DNA of 52,737 nucleotides, taken from contig CAAFZS010000042.1 of NCBI GenBank assembly GCA_900767595.1, positions 1-52,737 of the forward strand, in the 5' to 3' direction. The stretch is from Bacteroidales bacterium. Its GTDB lineage: Bacteria > Bacteroidota > Bacteroidia > Bacteroidales > Paludibacteraceae. This document shows, in pieces, positions 32,163-38,929 of this stretch; positions within the stretch are counted from its first letter, which is position 1; the number at the start of each line of letters is the position of its first letter. The notes under the pieces are model-generated. The model made no database searches and was not told the origin of the DNA. It was given only the letters and a program-made list of their open reading frames with translations. Made by a program: the position numbers and the translations under genes.

Positions 32163-33421
32163 TGTCTTCTCCACATTGAGAAACGCGAATGTGTACGTTC
32201 CTCCGTCGGTTTTGGTGCCGCCGGTGCCGGTTCGTCATCCTCAAAGACAATGAACCCGTCCGTCTCTTCCGGCGTTTCTACTACTTCCGGTACTTCCGGT
32301 TTTTCCGGTTCTTCCGGACTTTCCGGACTTTCCGGTTCTTCCGGTTCTTCCGGACTTTCCGGCTCTTCCGGTGTTTCCGGTATTTCCGGCTCTTCCGGAC
32401 TTTCCGGATTTTCCGGTATTTCCGGACTTTCCGGACTTTCCGGTTTATCCGTTCCTATATAGTCATAAACTTCGTATCCGGTGGCGATAATAGTCACGCG
32501 GACGGCATCGCCCAAAGCGTCGTCAATAGAAGCGCCCCACTGTACCTCGACCTCGTCACCGACCTCTTTGATGAAGGTATTGATTTGGTCAATCTCCTGC
32601 ATCTCAATGGCGTGTTCGGTGGAGCAGTAGAACTGCAACAGGATACGTTTAGCCCCATGGACATCGTTATTGATAAGAGGCGACTCTAAAGCATTGCGAA
32701 TGGCTGTTGCTATTCGGTTCTCGCCCTCGGCTTGACCCACGTTCATAATCGCTACATTGCCGTCCTTCAAGGTGTTATATACATCGGCAAAGTCGGTATT
32801 GATATATCCCGGAATAGTGATAATCTCCGCGATCGAGCGAGCCGCATTGCATACTACATCGTCGGCTTTCTGGAAGGCATTGAGCAGGTTGAGGTCAGGA
32901 TAGATCTGCTTGAGTTTCTCGTTATTGATGACCAACAGCGCATCCACTTGATCAGCCAATGCCTCTATTCCTTGGCGCGCTTTATTGAGTTTGATAGGAC
33001 CTTCAAACGCAAACGGGATCGTTACAATCCCGACCGTCAGAATACCCATCTCTTTGGCTACAGAAGCTACGATAGCCGAAGCGCCGGTACCGGTACCTCC
33101 ACCCATTCCTGCCGTCAAAAAGAGCATCTGGGTGCCGTCGTTCAAAGCCTCTTTGATGCGTTCGCGACTGTCCTCAGCATACTGTTGTGCTTTTTCGGGA
33201 CGACCACCCGCACCGAGTCCGGGACCGAGTTGGAGTTTTGCGGGAACGGAAGACTTGCTCAGGGCTTGTTTATCGGTGTTGCACACAAGCAACGACACAC
33301 CCTGTATGCCTTGTTTATACATATAGTTCACGGCATTGCAACCGCCGCCGCCAATGCCCATCACCTTGATGATGGCGTCCTCTTGAATGTCCAAAGGAAT
33401 CGTTATGAGTTCTGTATCCAT
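32159..33421 (-). CDS. ftsZ: cell division protein FtsZ
   Basis: A 420-residue tubulin-like GTPase: VMGIGGGGCNAVNYM (20-34), the G-box AGMGGGTGTGAS (104-115), VVCNAARSIAEIIT, DFADVYNTL. The GTPase core ends near 320. The linker (about 322-390) is a PES/PEE-rich tandem repeat encoded by a ttccgg-based minisatellite (32270-32455). The C-terminus ends in HSRFSMWRRH; Bacteroidota FtsZ usually has a short conserved tail motif that binds FtsA, and this one is only weakly similar. It stands last in the order murC-ftsQ-ftsA-ftsZ, 5 bases after ftsA. Confidence 0.97.
   Translation of the reverse strand: MDTELITIPLDIQEDAIIKVMGIGGGGCNAVNYMYKQGIQGVSLLVCNTDKQALSKSSVPAKLQLGPGLGAGGRPEKAQQYAEDSRERIKEALNDGTQMLFLTAGMGGGTGTGASAIVASVAKEMGILTVGIVTIPFAFEGPIKLNKARQGIEALADQVDALLVINNEKLKQIYPDLNLLNAFQKADDVVCNAARSIAEIITIPGYINTDFADVYNTLKDGNVAIMNVGQAEGENRIATAIRNALESPLINNDVHGAKRILLQFYCSTEHAIEMQEIDQINTFIKEVGDEVEVQWGASIDDALGDAVRVTIIATGYEVYDYIGTDKPESPESPEIPENPESPEEPEIPETPEEPESPEEPEEPESPESPEEPEKPEVPEVVETPEETDGFIVFEDDEPAPAAPKPTEERTHSRFSMWRRH
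32270..32455. repeat. ttccgg minisatellite inside ftsZ
   Basis: About 186 bases of tandem variants of ttccggacttt/ttccggttct in 9- to 12-base units. They encode the PES/PEE/PEI repeats of the FtsZ linker and keep the frame. Confidence 0.9.
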
Positions 33422-33426
33422 AGTGT

Positions 33427-34710
33427 TTATTTTTGTTCGTTAGAAAAGATATCAATCATTCCCGCTTTAATCTTATCCACCAGTTTGGGGGATTTGACGA
33501 GTTCACCCTTGTGGGTGTCTCTGTGATACGCTCCCAAAAGCAGGGCTCCGATAAGCGAGGTATAACGCGGTTCATAGAAGACGGGGTCCGTGTCCTCGGA
33601 CAGCAGTACATCGTGTAAACCGTACATCACTTTGAGATTCGTGAGCGATTCGAGGTATGCGTCTAATCCCTGAATCATCGACCCGCCGCCCGTGATATAA
33701 ATGGTGTGAATACGGTCGCCGTAGGATAAGATGGTTTGGATAAACGGTTGCAGTATCTCCCTCAGTTTTGACTCGATAAGGTCGCTTAGTTCGTTAAACG
33801 ACACTACCCAGTTCTGTCCTATCTCGGGAGTGACGGAAGGAATACGAAGCCGTTTGTTTTCCGTTACTTGGGCACGCGATGCCCAGCCGTACATCCGTTT
33901 CACTTTCTCTGCGTTGTCAAACGAGATACCCTGTTGGGCAAGCAACGAGGTGATATGATATCCTCCCTGTCCCACGACTTTGTGGTAGAGGTATTCCGAA
34001 CCCTTGTAGATGGTGAGTGTGGTTGTCTTGGCACCAAAATCCAAAACCGCACACCCTTCTTGCAGGATAGCGTCCCCGTCCTCGGCTGCGAAGACGGACA
34101 ATAAGGCGTCCACGCGGACAAACGGTTGCTCAATCGAACGCATAGCTTGGTCAAAACACTTGTCGAACTTCTCCACCCAGATTTTCTTTGCGATAAATGC
34201 TGTATAGTGTCCCTCCACCAAGGTGGCGCGTTGGGTCTCTTGTCTTATGTCATCCCAATAAAACTCTTGCCCGTCGAGGCTGAAATAAGCAGGCACCAAC
34301 CCGATGACTTCCAAGTCGGGATAACGGGTGCGGATCTTGTCGTAACACTCGTCCTCCATTCCTTGCAGCAAAGCTTTTGTTACGCGGGCAATGTGCACAT
34401 TGTCGCGTTTGGCTTGTACAGGAGTAATCATAGTCGGATAACCGCCCATCGGCACAAAAGCCGTAGGCAGATTGGGTACACCAATCCGGTTGGCGAGTTT
34501 ATTGAGCACCTCGCTAATCATAAAAGCGGTGTTCTCCGACTGAATCACATTCGCTTGATCTACACTCGGGTGTTTTTGCGACTCCTCAAACCCTAAGATA
34601 CGGAAGCGTTCACCGGCAATATGCTCTGCCGCTATCGCCCGTACGGAGTTACTCCCTAATTCGAGTGCCACTAAAGGCAATGTCTCTGTTTTTATTGTCT
34701 GCTTTATCAT
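33427..34710 (-). CDS. ftsA: cell division protein FtsA
   Basis: A 427-residue actin-like protein with the FtsA pattern: LPLVALELGSNSVRAIAAE (phosphate 1, about 11-29), the 1C domain, CAVLDFGAKTTTLTIYKGSEYLYHKVVGQGGYHITSLLAQQ (phosphate 2, about 228-268) and IYITGGGSMIQGLDAYL (adenosine). It anchors FtsZ to the membrane; the C-terminal IDIFSNEQK is short, so the amphipathic helix is not obvious. It lies 3 bases after ftsQ and 5 bases before ftsZ. Confidence 0.96.
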   Translation of the reverse strand: MIKQTIKTETLPLVALELGSNSVRAIAAEHIAGERFRILGFEESQKHPSVDQANVIQSENTAFMISEVLNKLANRIGVPNLPTAFVPMGGYPTMITPVQAKRDNVHIARVTKALLQGMEDECYDKIRTRYPDLEVIGLVPAYFSLDGQEFYWDDIRQETQRATLVEGHYTAFIAKKIWVEKFDKCFDQAMRSIEQPFVRVDALLSVFAAEDGDAILQEGCAVLDFGAKTTTLTIYKGSEYLYHKVVGQGGYHITSLLAQQGISFDNAEKVKRMYGWASRAQVTENKRLRIPSVTPEIGQNWVVSFNELSDLIESKLREILQPFIQTILSYGDRIHTIYITGGGSMIQGLDAYLESLTNLKVMYGLHDVLLSEDTDPVFYEPRYTSLIGALLLGAYHRDTHKGELVKSPKLVDKIKAGMIDIFSNEQK

Positions 34711-34713
34711 AAG

Positions 34714-35442
34714 TTACTTTCGTCCAATGACTTGGTTTTGGTATCGAAGGTCCAAGACGGAATACGAATACTCGCGTCCGCGCATTTGGTTCTCAAAGTT
34801 TTGCAGTTTATTCAGTTTGGCTATATACTCTTGTCCGTCTCCTATCAGTATATGTACATTGGTGGTGTCCACCAACTCGATGGCATTAGGTCCTGCTACA
34901 TAAACCGACTTAAAACGCGTCTCCCAGTAGGGTTTATGTTGGATATAATCCACGATATCCCAAAGTATACCTTTGGCCATCCGCTCCTCCACGCGCCCGC
35001 GAATAGGTAGAACGGGAGTGGTTATTGATGACCGAACGGGCATACGTAGGCGGTCGGTATCTACGAAATAAAGATTGCCGTCCATCTCTACTTTGAGTAA
35101 CGGAATACGTTGGGTAGCGTCAACCCTCGTCGCTCCGTGCGTGGTAATAAAACACTGGGCAGTCCTCACCATCGGGTGCGCCAGCACGCACTGTTCAATC
35201 GCCTGTGTGGATATCTGTGAACAGGGTTTATTCACGGGGTGCAGCTTCGTATTGCGCAGCATCATCTCCAGTTCGTCGGGGGTAACGTAACTCCGCTCCG
35301 TGGAGTCCTTCAGTTGAATAGAGCATACCTCGCACATCGGGTCTTCTGTATGGATAGTGAACCATACTGCCGCGCCGATGAGGTACGCGCTAATCACCGC
35401 CACCACAATCCCAAGGACAATATATTTAATTACCTCTTTCAA
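34714..35442 (-). CDS. ftsQ: cell division protein FtsQ
   Basis: A 242-residue bitopic protein: one transmembrane helix (about 7-30), a short POTRA-like part (VCSIQLKDSTERSYVTPDELEMMLRNTKLHPVNKP) and a beta domain (MVRTAQCFITTHGATRVDATQRIPLLKVEMDGNLYFVDTDRL, family-typical). The end LDLRYQNQVIGRK is the conserved FtsQ tail. It follows murC after a 178-base repeat array and stands just before ftsA. Confidence 0.94.
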   Translation of the reverse strand: MKEVIKYIVLGIVVAVISAYLIGAAVWFTIHTEDPMCEVCSIQLKDSTERSYVTPDELEMMLRNTKLHPVNKPCSQISTQAIEQCVLAHPMVRTAQCFITTHGATRVDATQRIPLLKVEMDGNLYFVDTDRLRMPVRSSITTPVLPIRGRVEERMAKGILWDIVDYIQHKPYWETRFKSVYVAGPNAIELVDTTNVHILIGDGQEYIAKLNKLQNFENQMRGREYSYSVLDLRYQNQVIGRK

Positions 35443-35463
35443 TCTTCAAAAATTATCATTTTT

Positions 35464-35655
35464 TGACCACTTCGTTGTATGACCACTTCGTTGTAGGACC
35501 ACTTCGTTGTAGGACCGCTGCGCTGTACGATTATCATTCAGGAGCTTTGCTCCGGTCTTACAGGCGTAGCCGGTCATTCAGGGCTTTGCCCGGTCTTACA
35601 GCAGGCTTGCCTGCGGTCTTTCAGGCGTAGCCGGTCTTGCAGGAGCTCTGCTCTA
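35464..35655. repeat. array of micro-palindromes between murC and ftsQ
   Basis: Read on the minus strand, short palindromes (ggctacgcc, gcaggcaagcctgc, gggcaaagccc, ggctacgcc, ggagcaaagctcc) are separated by a constant tgnaagacc-like spacer. A second part repeats aacgaagtggtcctac three times. The murC stop codon and the last eight residues (SSCKTGYA) lie inside the array. It fills the whole murC-ftsQ gap. Confidence 0.9.
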
Positions 35656-37075
35656 AACTCTCAACTATCAAAGGCACCATCCTGTCAATATCCCCCGCCC
35701 CGATGGTAATCAATGCCGTAGGGCTATCGGGGTTAATATGCTCTTTGAGGTACGTTACCAATTCCGCTTTCTCCACGAGCGTCACGGGACACGTCACTTT
35801 GCCCATCAGCATCTCGGAGTTCACTCCCTCTATCGGCAACTCACGGGCAGGGTAGATGGGTAGCAGAATCAGTTCGTCGAGGGCACTAAGGGCTTGCGCA
35901 AACCCGTCGGCAAAGTCGCGTGTTCGCGTATAGAGGTGGGGTTGGAACACCCCGATGGTGTGGCGATGAGGGAAGAGTTTGCGTATCGAATCAATCGACG
36001 AAGCAATCTCTTGGGGGTGGTGCGCATAGTCATCCACGTAGGCGAGGTTGGGTCGGTTGATAAGGATATTAAACCGTCTCCATACGCCGGCGAAGGAGGA
36101 TATACCGACACGTATCTCCTCTTTGGTCACGCCATTAAGCCAAGCCATTGCCATGGCGGCGACACTGTTCTCGATGTTCACCCATACAGGAGCCCCTAAG
36201 TTGAGGTCGGGTATCACGGTCGTCGGCGTGTGGAAATCGAACATAATCTTCCCTTCCGTCACCCTTATGTTATCCGCATAGAAATCCGCAGGTTTCTCCT
36301 CTCCCTCCCTATGAGGGAGGGCTGGGGTGGGTCCTTCGGCTGGGGTGGGTCCTTCGTATGTATATACTTTCACTCCCTTCCCCAAACGCGGGGTGATGGG
36401 TAGTCCTTTTTTGATGACGAGTACCGACTGGATGAGTGAGGTATAGTGCTCAAACGCCTCGCGGTACGCTTCGGGGGTACCGTAAATGTCGAGGTGGTCC
36501 GGATCGACGGCTGTGATAACGGACATATAGGGGGTTAGGTGGTGAAAACTGCGGTCATATTCGTCCGCCTCCACCACTACATAACTGCTCGACTTGTCGA
36601 TGAGTAGGTTCGTTTGGAAGTTATTGCTTATCCCCCCTAAGAACGCGTTCGTGCCCACAGAGGACTGTTGCAGCAGGTGTGCCAGCATCGTGGAGGTCGT
36701 CGTCTTGCCGTGGGTACCGGCAACGCATAAAGCGTGCATCTGTTTGGTCACTTGCCCTAACACCTCCGCACGTTTGAGGATGGTGAATCCGTGCTCGTCG
36801 AACCAGCGGGTCAGTTGGCTGTCGATAGGCACGGCGGGGGTGCGGACGATAAGACAGGTGGCGGGGTTCTGAGCCCACTCGGGTAACCGTTGTTCGTCGT
36901 CCTCGTAGGTGACGGTTATGCCTTCTTTTTCGAGGGCGTGAGTGATGGGGGAGGGGGTGCGGTCATAGCCGCCGCATTGATAGCCGCGGGCTGCAAAGAA
37001 CCGCGCGAGGGCACTCATTCCGATGCCCCCTATCCCGAGAAAGTAATATGCCTGTATCTGATTTTCTTGTAACAT
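35621..37075 (-). CDS. murC: UDP-N-acetylmuramate--L-alanine ligase
   Basis: A 484-residue Mur ligase. I start at the ATG at 37075 (MLQENQIQAYYFLGIGGIGMSALARFF), because upstream in-frame starts overlap the previous gene. Marks: GIGGIGMS (14-21), CVAGTHGKTTTSTMLAHLL (ATP loop, about 117-124), EADEYDRSFHHL, DPDHLDIYG, and DDYAHHPQEIASSI in the C-terminal domain. It adds L-Ala to UDP-MurNAc in peptidoglycan synthesis. Around residue 240-262 a stretch reading EGPTPAEGPTPALPHREGEE is encoded by two 18-base repeats and a ccctcccta palindrome, an in-frame insertion in the middle domain. The last residues derive from the palindrome array downstream. Confidence 0.96.
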   Translation of the reverse strand: MLQENQIQAYYFLGIGGIGMSALARFFAARGYQCGGYDRTPSPITHALEKEGITVTYEDDEQRLPEWAQNPATCLIVRTPAVPIDSQLTRWFDEHGFTILKRAEVLGQVTKQMHALCVAGTHGKTTTSTMLAHLLQQSSVGTNAFLGGISNNFQTNLLIDKSSSYVVVEADEYDRSFHHLTPYMSVITAVDPDHLDIYGTPEAYREAFEHYTSLIQSVLVIKKGLPITPRLGKGVKVYTYEGPTPAEGPTPALPHREGEEKPADFYADNIRVTEGKIMFDFHTPTTVIPDLNLGAPVWVNIENSVAAMAMAWLNGVTKEEIRVGISSFAGVWRRFNILINRPNLAYVDDYAHHPQEIASSIDSIRKLFPHRHTIGVFQPHLYTRTRDFADGFAQALSALDELILLPIYPARELPIEGVNSEMLMGKVTCPVTLVEKAELVTYLKEHINPDSPTALITIGAGDIDRMVPLIVESLEQSSCKTGYA

Positions 37076-37094
37076 AACAGGATCTCCAATGATC

Positions 37095-37532
37095 TTAGAG
37101 CGTATGAATCCACTTGGCGAGGTCTTTGCCAAGGCTGCCCATGCCGTCTCCGAATAGGTTCAGGAACGAACCGAAGGTACCTCCTTTGCACTTGAATTGT
37201 TTTGTTTGTCCTTTGTAGGATACTTCAGCAACGAGGTTGCCTTTGGGGCTAACGGTTAGGATATTGATGGTCATATAGTTCCCTTTCTTGTCAGGAGTAT
37301 CGGTGAAGACCACGGCTATAGGCTCGGTGATTTTCTTCTCAAACTCTTCGAGGAACCGGCCTTCGTACCTGGATTTGTCCTTAATGAAATCCGGTTCAGC
37401 TTCTTGGATAGCACTATAGGTAAGTCCTTTATACAAGCCTTTCGTGTAGTTTACTTTAATTTGCAAACGCTCTGCTGCAAACAGCACATTAGTAGCGATA
37501 CATAATGTGAGAAGAATAAAGATTTTTTTCAT
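37095..37532 (-). CDS. small secreted protein
   Basis: A 145-residue protein from the ATG at 37532 (signal peptide MKKIFILLTLCIATNVLFAAE). The mature part is a beta-rich small domain (LQIKVNYTKGLYKGLTYSAIQEAEPDF...PIAVVFTDTPDKKGNYMTINILTVSPKGNLVAEVSYKGQ) with a Gly-rich end. I recognise no family. It has its own promoter (37560-37591) and lies between phoH and murC, 19 bases before murC, so the promoter may drive the murC-ftsQAZ genes as well. Confidence 0.75.
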   Translation of the reverse strand: MKKIFILLTLCIATNVLFAAERLQIKVNYTKGLYKGLTYSAIQEAEPDFIKDKSRYEGRFLEEFEKKITEPIAVVFTDTPDKKGNYMTINILTVSPKGNLVAEVSYKGQTKQFKCKGGTFGSFLNLFGDGMGSLGKDLAKWIHTL

Positions 37533-37559
37533 AATTGTATAAGTTTTAAAAAAACGCTG

Positions 37560-37591
37560 CAAAGATACTGATTTTTTTTGAAATATGCAAA
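37560..37591 (-). promoter_or_regulatory. promoter for the 37095 gene and probably murC-ftsQAZ
   Basis: On the minus strand -33 TTTG (37591-37588) and -7 TATCTTTG (37567-37560), spacer 20. It directly abuts the phoH stop. Confidence 0.85.
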
Positions 37592-37592
37592 T

Positions 37593-38546
37593 TTATTCTT
37601 GTTTTTTATCTTTTTCCTCCTCTTTCGCGTAAGCGGAGACAATTCGGCTCACGAGCGGATGGCGGACGATATCTTTCTGATTAAACTCGACAATAGCGAT
37701 ACCTTTAATCCCTTGCAACCGGTCAACGGCATCCTTCAATCCTGACCGCTGACTGGCGGGCAAGTCAATCTGCGTCAAGTCGCCGGTGACAATCATCTTA
37801 CTATATAAACCTAATCGCGTCAAGAACATCTTTAATTGCGGAATAGTGGTGTTCTGTGCCTCATCAAGGATGACAATAGCGTCCGATAACGTCCGTCCGC
37901 GCATAAACGCCAACGGGGCAATCTGAATGATTCCGCGCTCCATATAATCCGTCAGTTTAACCCCCGGAATCATATCTTGAAGGGCATCGTAAAGCGGTTG
38001 CAGATATGGGTCAATCTTCTCCTTCATATCTCCGGGCAAGAACCCGAGTTTCTCACCGGCTTCCACTGCCGGACGGGAAAGGATAATCCGCCTTACCTCT
38101 TTGTTCTTGAGTGCTCTCACCGCCAACGCAATAGCGGTATAGGTCTTACCGCTTCCCGCAGGACCGATAGCGAAAAGCAAGTCGTTGTGGTCATACTCAT
38201 CCACCAATCGCCGCTGATTGAGCGAACGCGCAACCACCATCCTTCCGTTCACTCCGTGCAGAATCAGGTTGTCCTCCACTTTTTCTTTGGGTTTCTCCCC
38301 GTGTATGAGTTGAAGGATACGACTCTCATCCAGTACGTTGTGCTCCAGACAAAACTGCTCGCATAAACTTAAGTCGTGGCAGAACTTATCAATACCCGCT
38401 TCGCTGCCGACAACCTTGATCTGGTAACCGCGAGCAACGATACGCACATCGGGGTGCTGGTCCTTGAGAACCAACATATTTTGATTGTTTACTCCATAAA
38501 ACAGGGCGGTGTCCAAACCGTCATTCAGTTCGATAACTCGATCCAT
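37593..38546 (-). CDS. PhoH family ATPase
   Basis: A 317-residue PhoH-like P-loop protein: AIGPAGSGKTYTAIALA (126-142), RRIILSRPAVEAGEKLGFLPGDMKEKIDPYLQPLYDAL, VILDEAQNTTIPQLKMFLTRLG (Walker B) and VTGDLTQIDLP. Family members are RNA-binding helicase-like ATPases, often near ybeY. It overlaps the HsdR-N-like gene by 22 bases and precedes the promoter of the 37095 gene. The charged tail EEEKDKKQE is typical. Confidence 0.95.
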   Translation of the reverse strand: MDRVIELNDGLDTALFYGVNNQNMLVLKDQHPDVRIVARGYQIKVVGSEAGIDKFCHDLSLCEQFCLEHNVLDESRILQLIHGEKPKEKVEDNLILHGVNGRMVVARSLNQRRLVDEYDHNDLLFAIGPAGSGKTYTAIALAVRALKNKEVRRIILSRPAVEAGEKLGFLPGDMKEKIDPYLQPLYDALQDMIPGVKLTDYMERGIIQIAPLAFMRGRTLSDAIVILDEAQNTTIPQLKMFLTRLGLYSKMIVTGDLTQIDLPASQRSGLKDAVDRLQGIKGIAIVEFNQKDIVRHPLVSRIVSAYAKEEEKDKKQE

Positions 38547-38929
38547 TGAGGTATAGTATTTAAGAATGTTATTTCAGTCGAAATATGCGCAGCCAAGGTG
38601 GTGGGACCATTGTGCAGAATAAGGTACGGCACGTGCACCTGACGGTTATACACCGCCGCCTGATCCAATGTCTTCTGCGTTAAAGGTACCGTCTCCGCCT
38701 TAAACTCAATAATCATCAGGGGCTTGAGATGGATGTCGTAAACAATAGCGTCTGCCCGCTTGTCCATCAACGGCACTTCCACCGCTATCTGTTCCCGCGG
38801 ATAACCATAGTCCGTAACCAGCCGTTCCAGGAACCGCTGACGGACATACTCCTCCGGAGTCAGTCTGACAAACCGTTTGCGCCACGCGCAAAAGATATAT
38901 TCCTTAGAGTTGATAAGTCTTGTCTTCAT
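38525..38929 (-). CDS. HsdR N-terminal-like PD-(D/E)XK protein
   Basis: A 134-residue stand-alone domain of the 'type I restriction enzyme R protein N-terminus' kind (PF13588). It shows RLTPEEYVRQRFLERLVTDYGYP, then RADAIVYD (catalytic Asp) and MIIEFKAE (E-x-K), followed by TQKTLDQAAVYNRQ. The nuclease residues are intact. Such single-domain proteins are common beside housekeeping genes in Bacteroidota, and no hsdM or hsdS lies nearby. It overlaps the genes on both sides (22 and 26 bases), so it is embedded in the aroB-phoH operon. Confidence 0.9.
   Translation of the reverse strand: MKTRLINSKEYIFCAWRKRFVRLTPEEYVRQRFLERLVTDYGYPREQIAVEVPLMDKRADAIVYDIHLKPLMIIEFKAETVPLTQKTLDQAAVYNRQVHVPYLILHNGPTTLAAHISTEITFLNTIPQWIELSN

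Noticed and set aside
32189..32689. Phe/Arg-rich open frame opposite the ftsZ repeat
   Set aside because: The RFFRFFRT repeats are only the reverse translation of the ttccgg minisatellite.
32732..33526. 264-codon open frame antisense to ftsZ and ftsA
   Set aside because: It is antisense to highly conserved genes.
35464..35655. Possible CRISPR array
   Set aside because: The constant parts are only about 9 bases, the variable parts are palindromes of about 9-14 bases, and no cas genes are present.
37076..37132. Upstream start for murC
   Set aside because: It overlaps the end of the preceding gene, and the extra residues are not part of MurC.
38525..38929. Type I restriction system
   Set aside because: Only an N-terminal nuclease-like domain is present; no helicase part, hsdM or hsdS gene.
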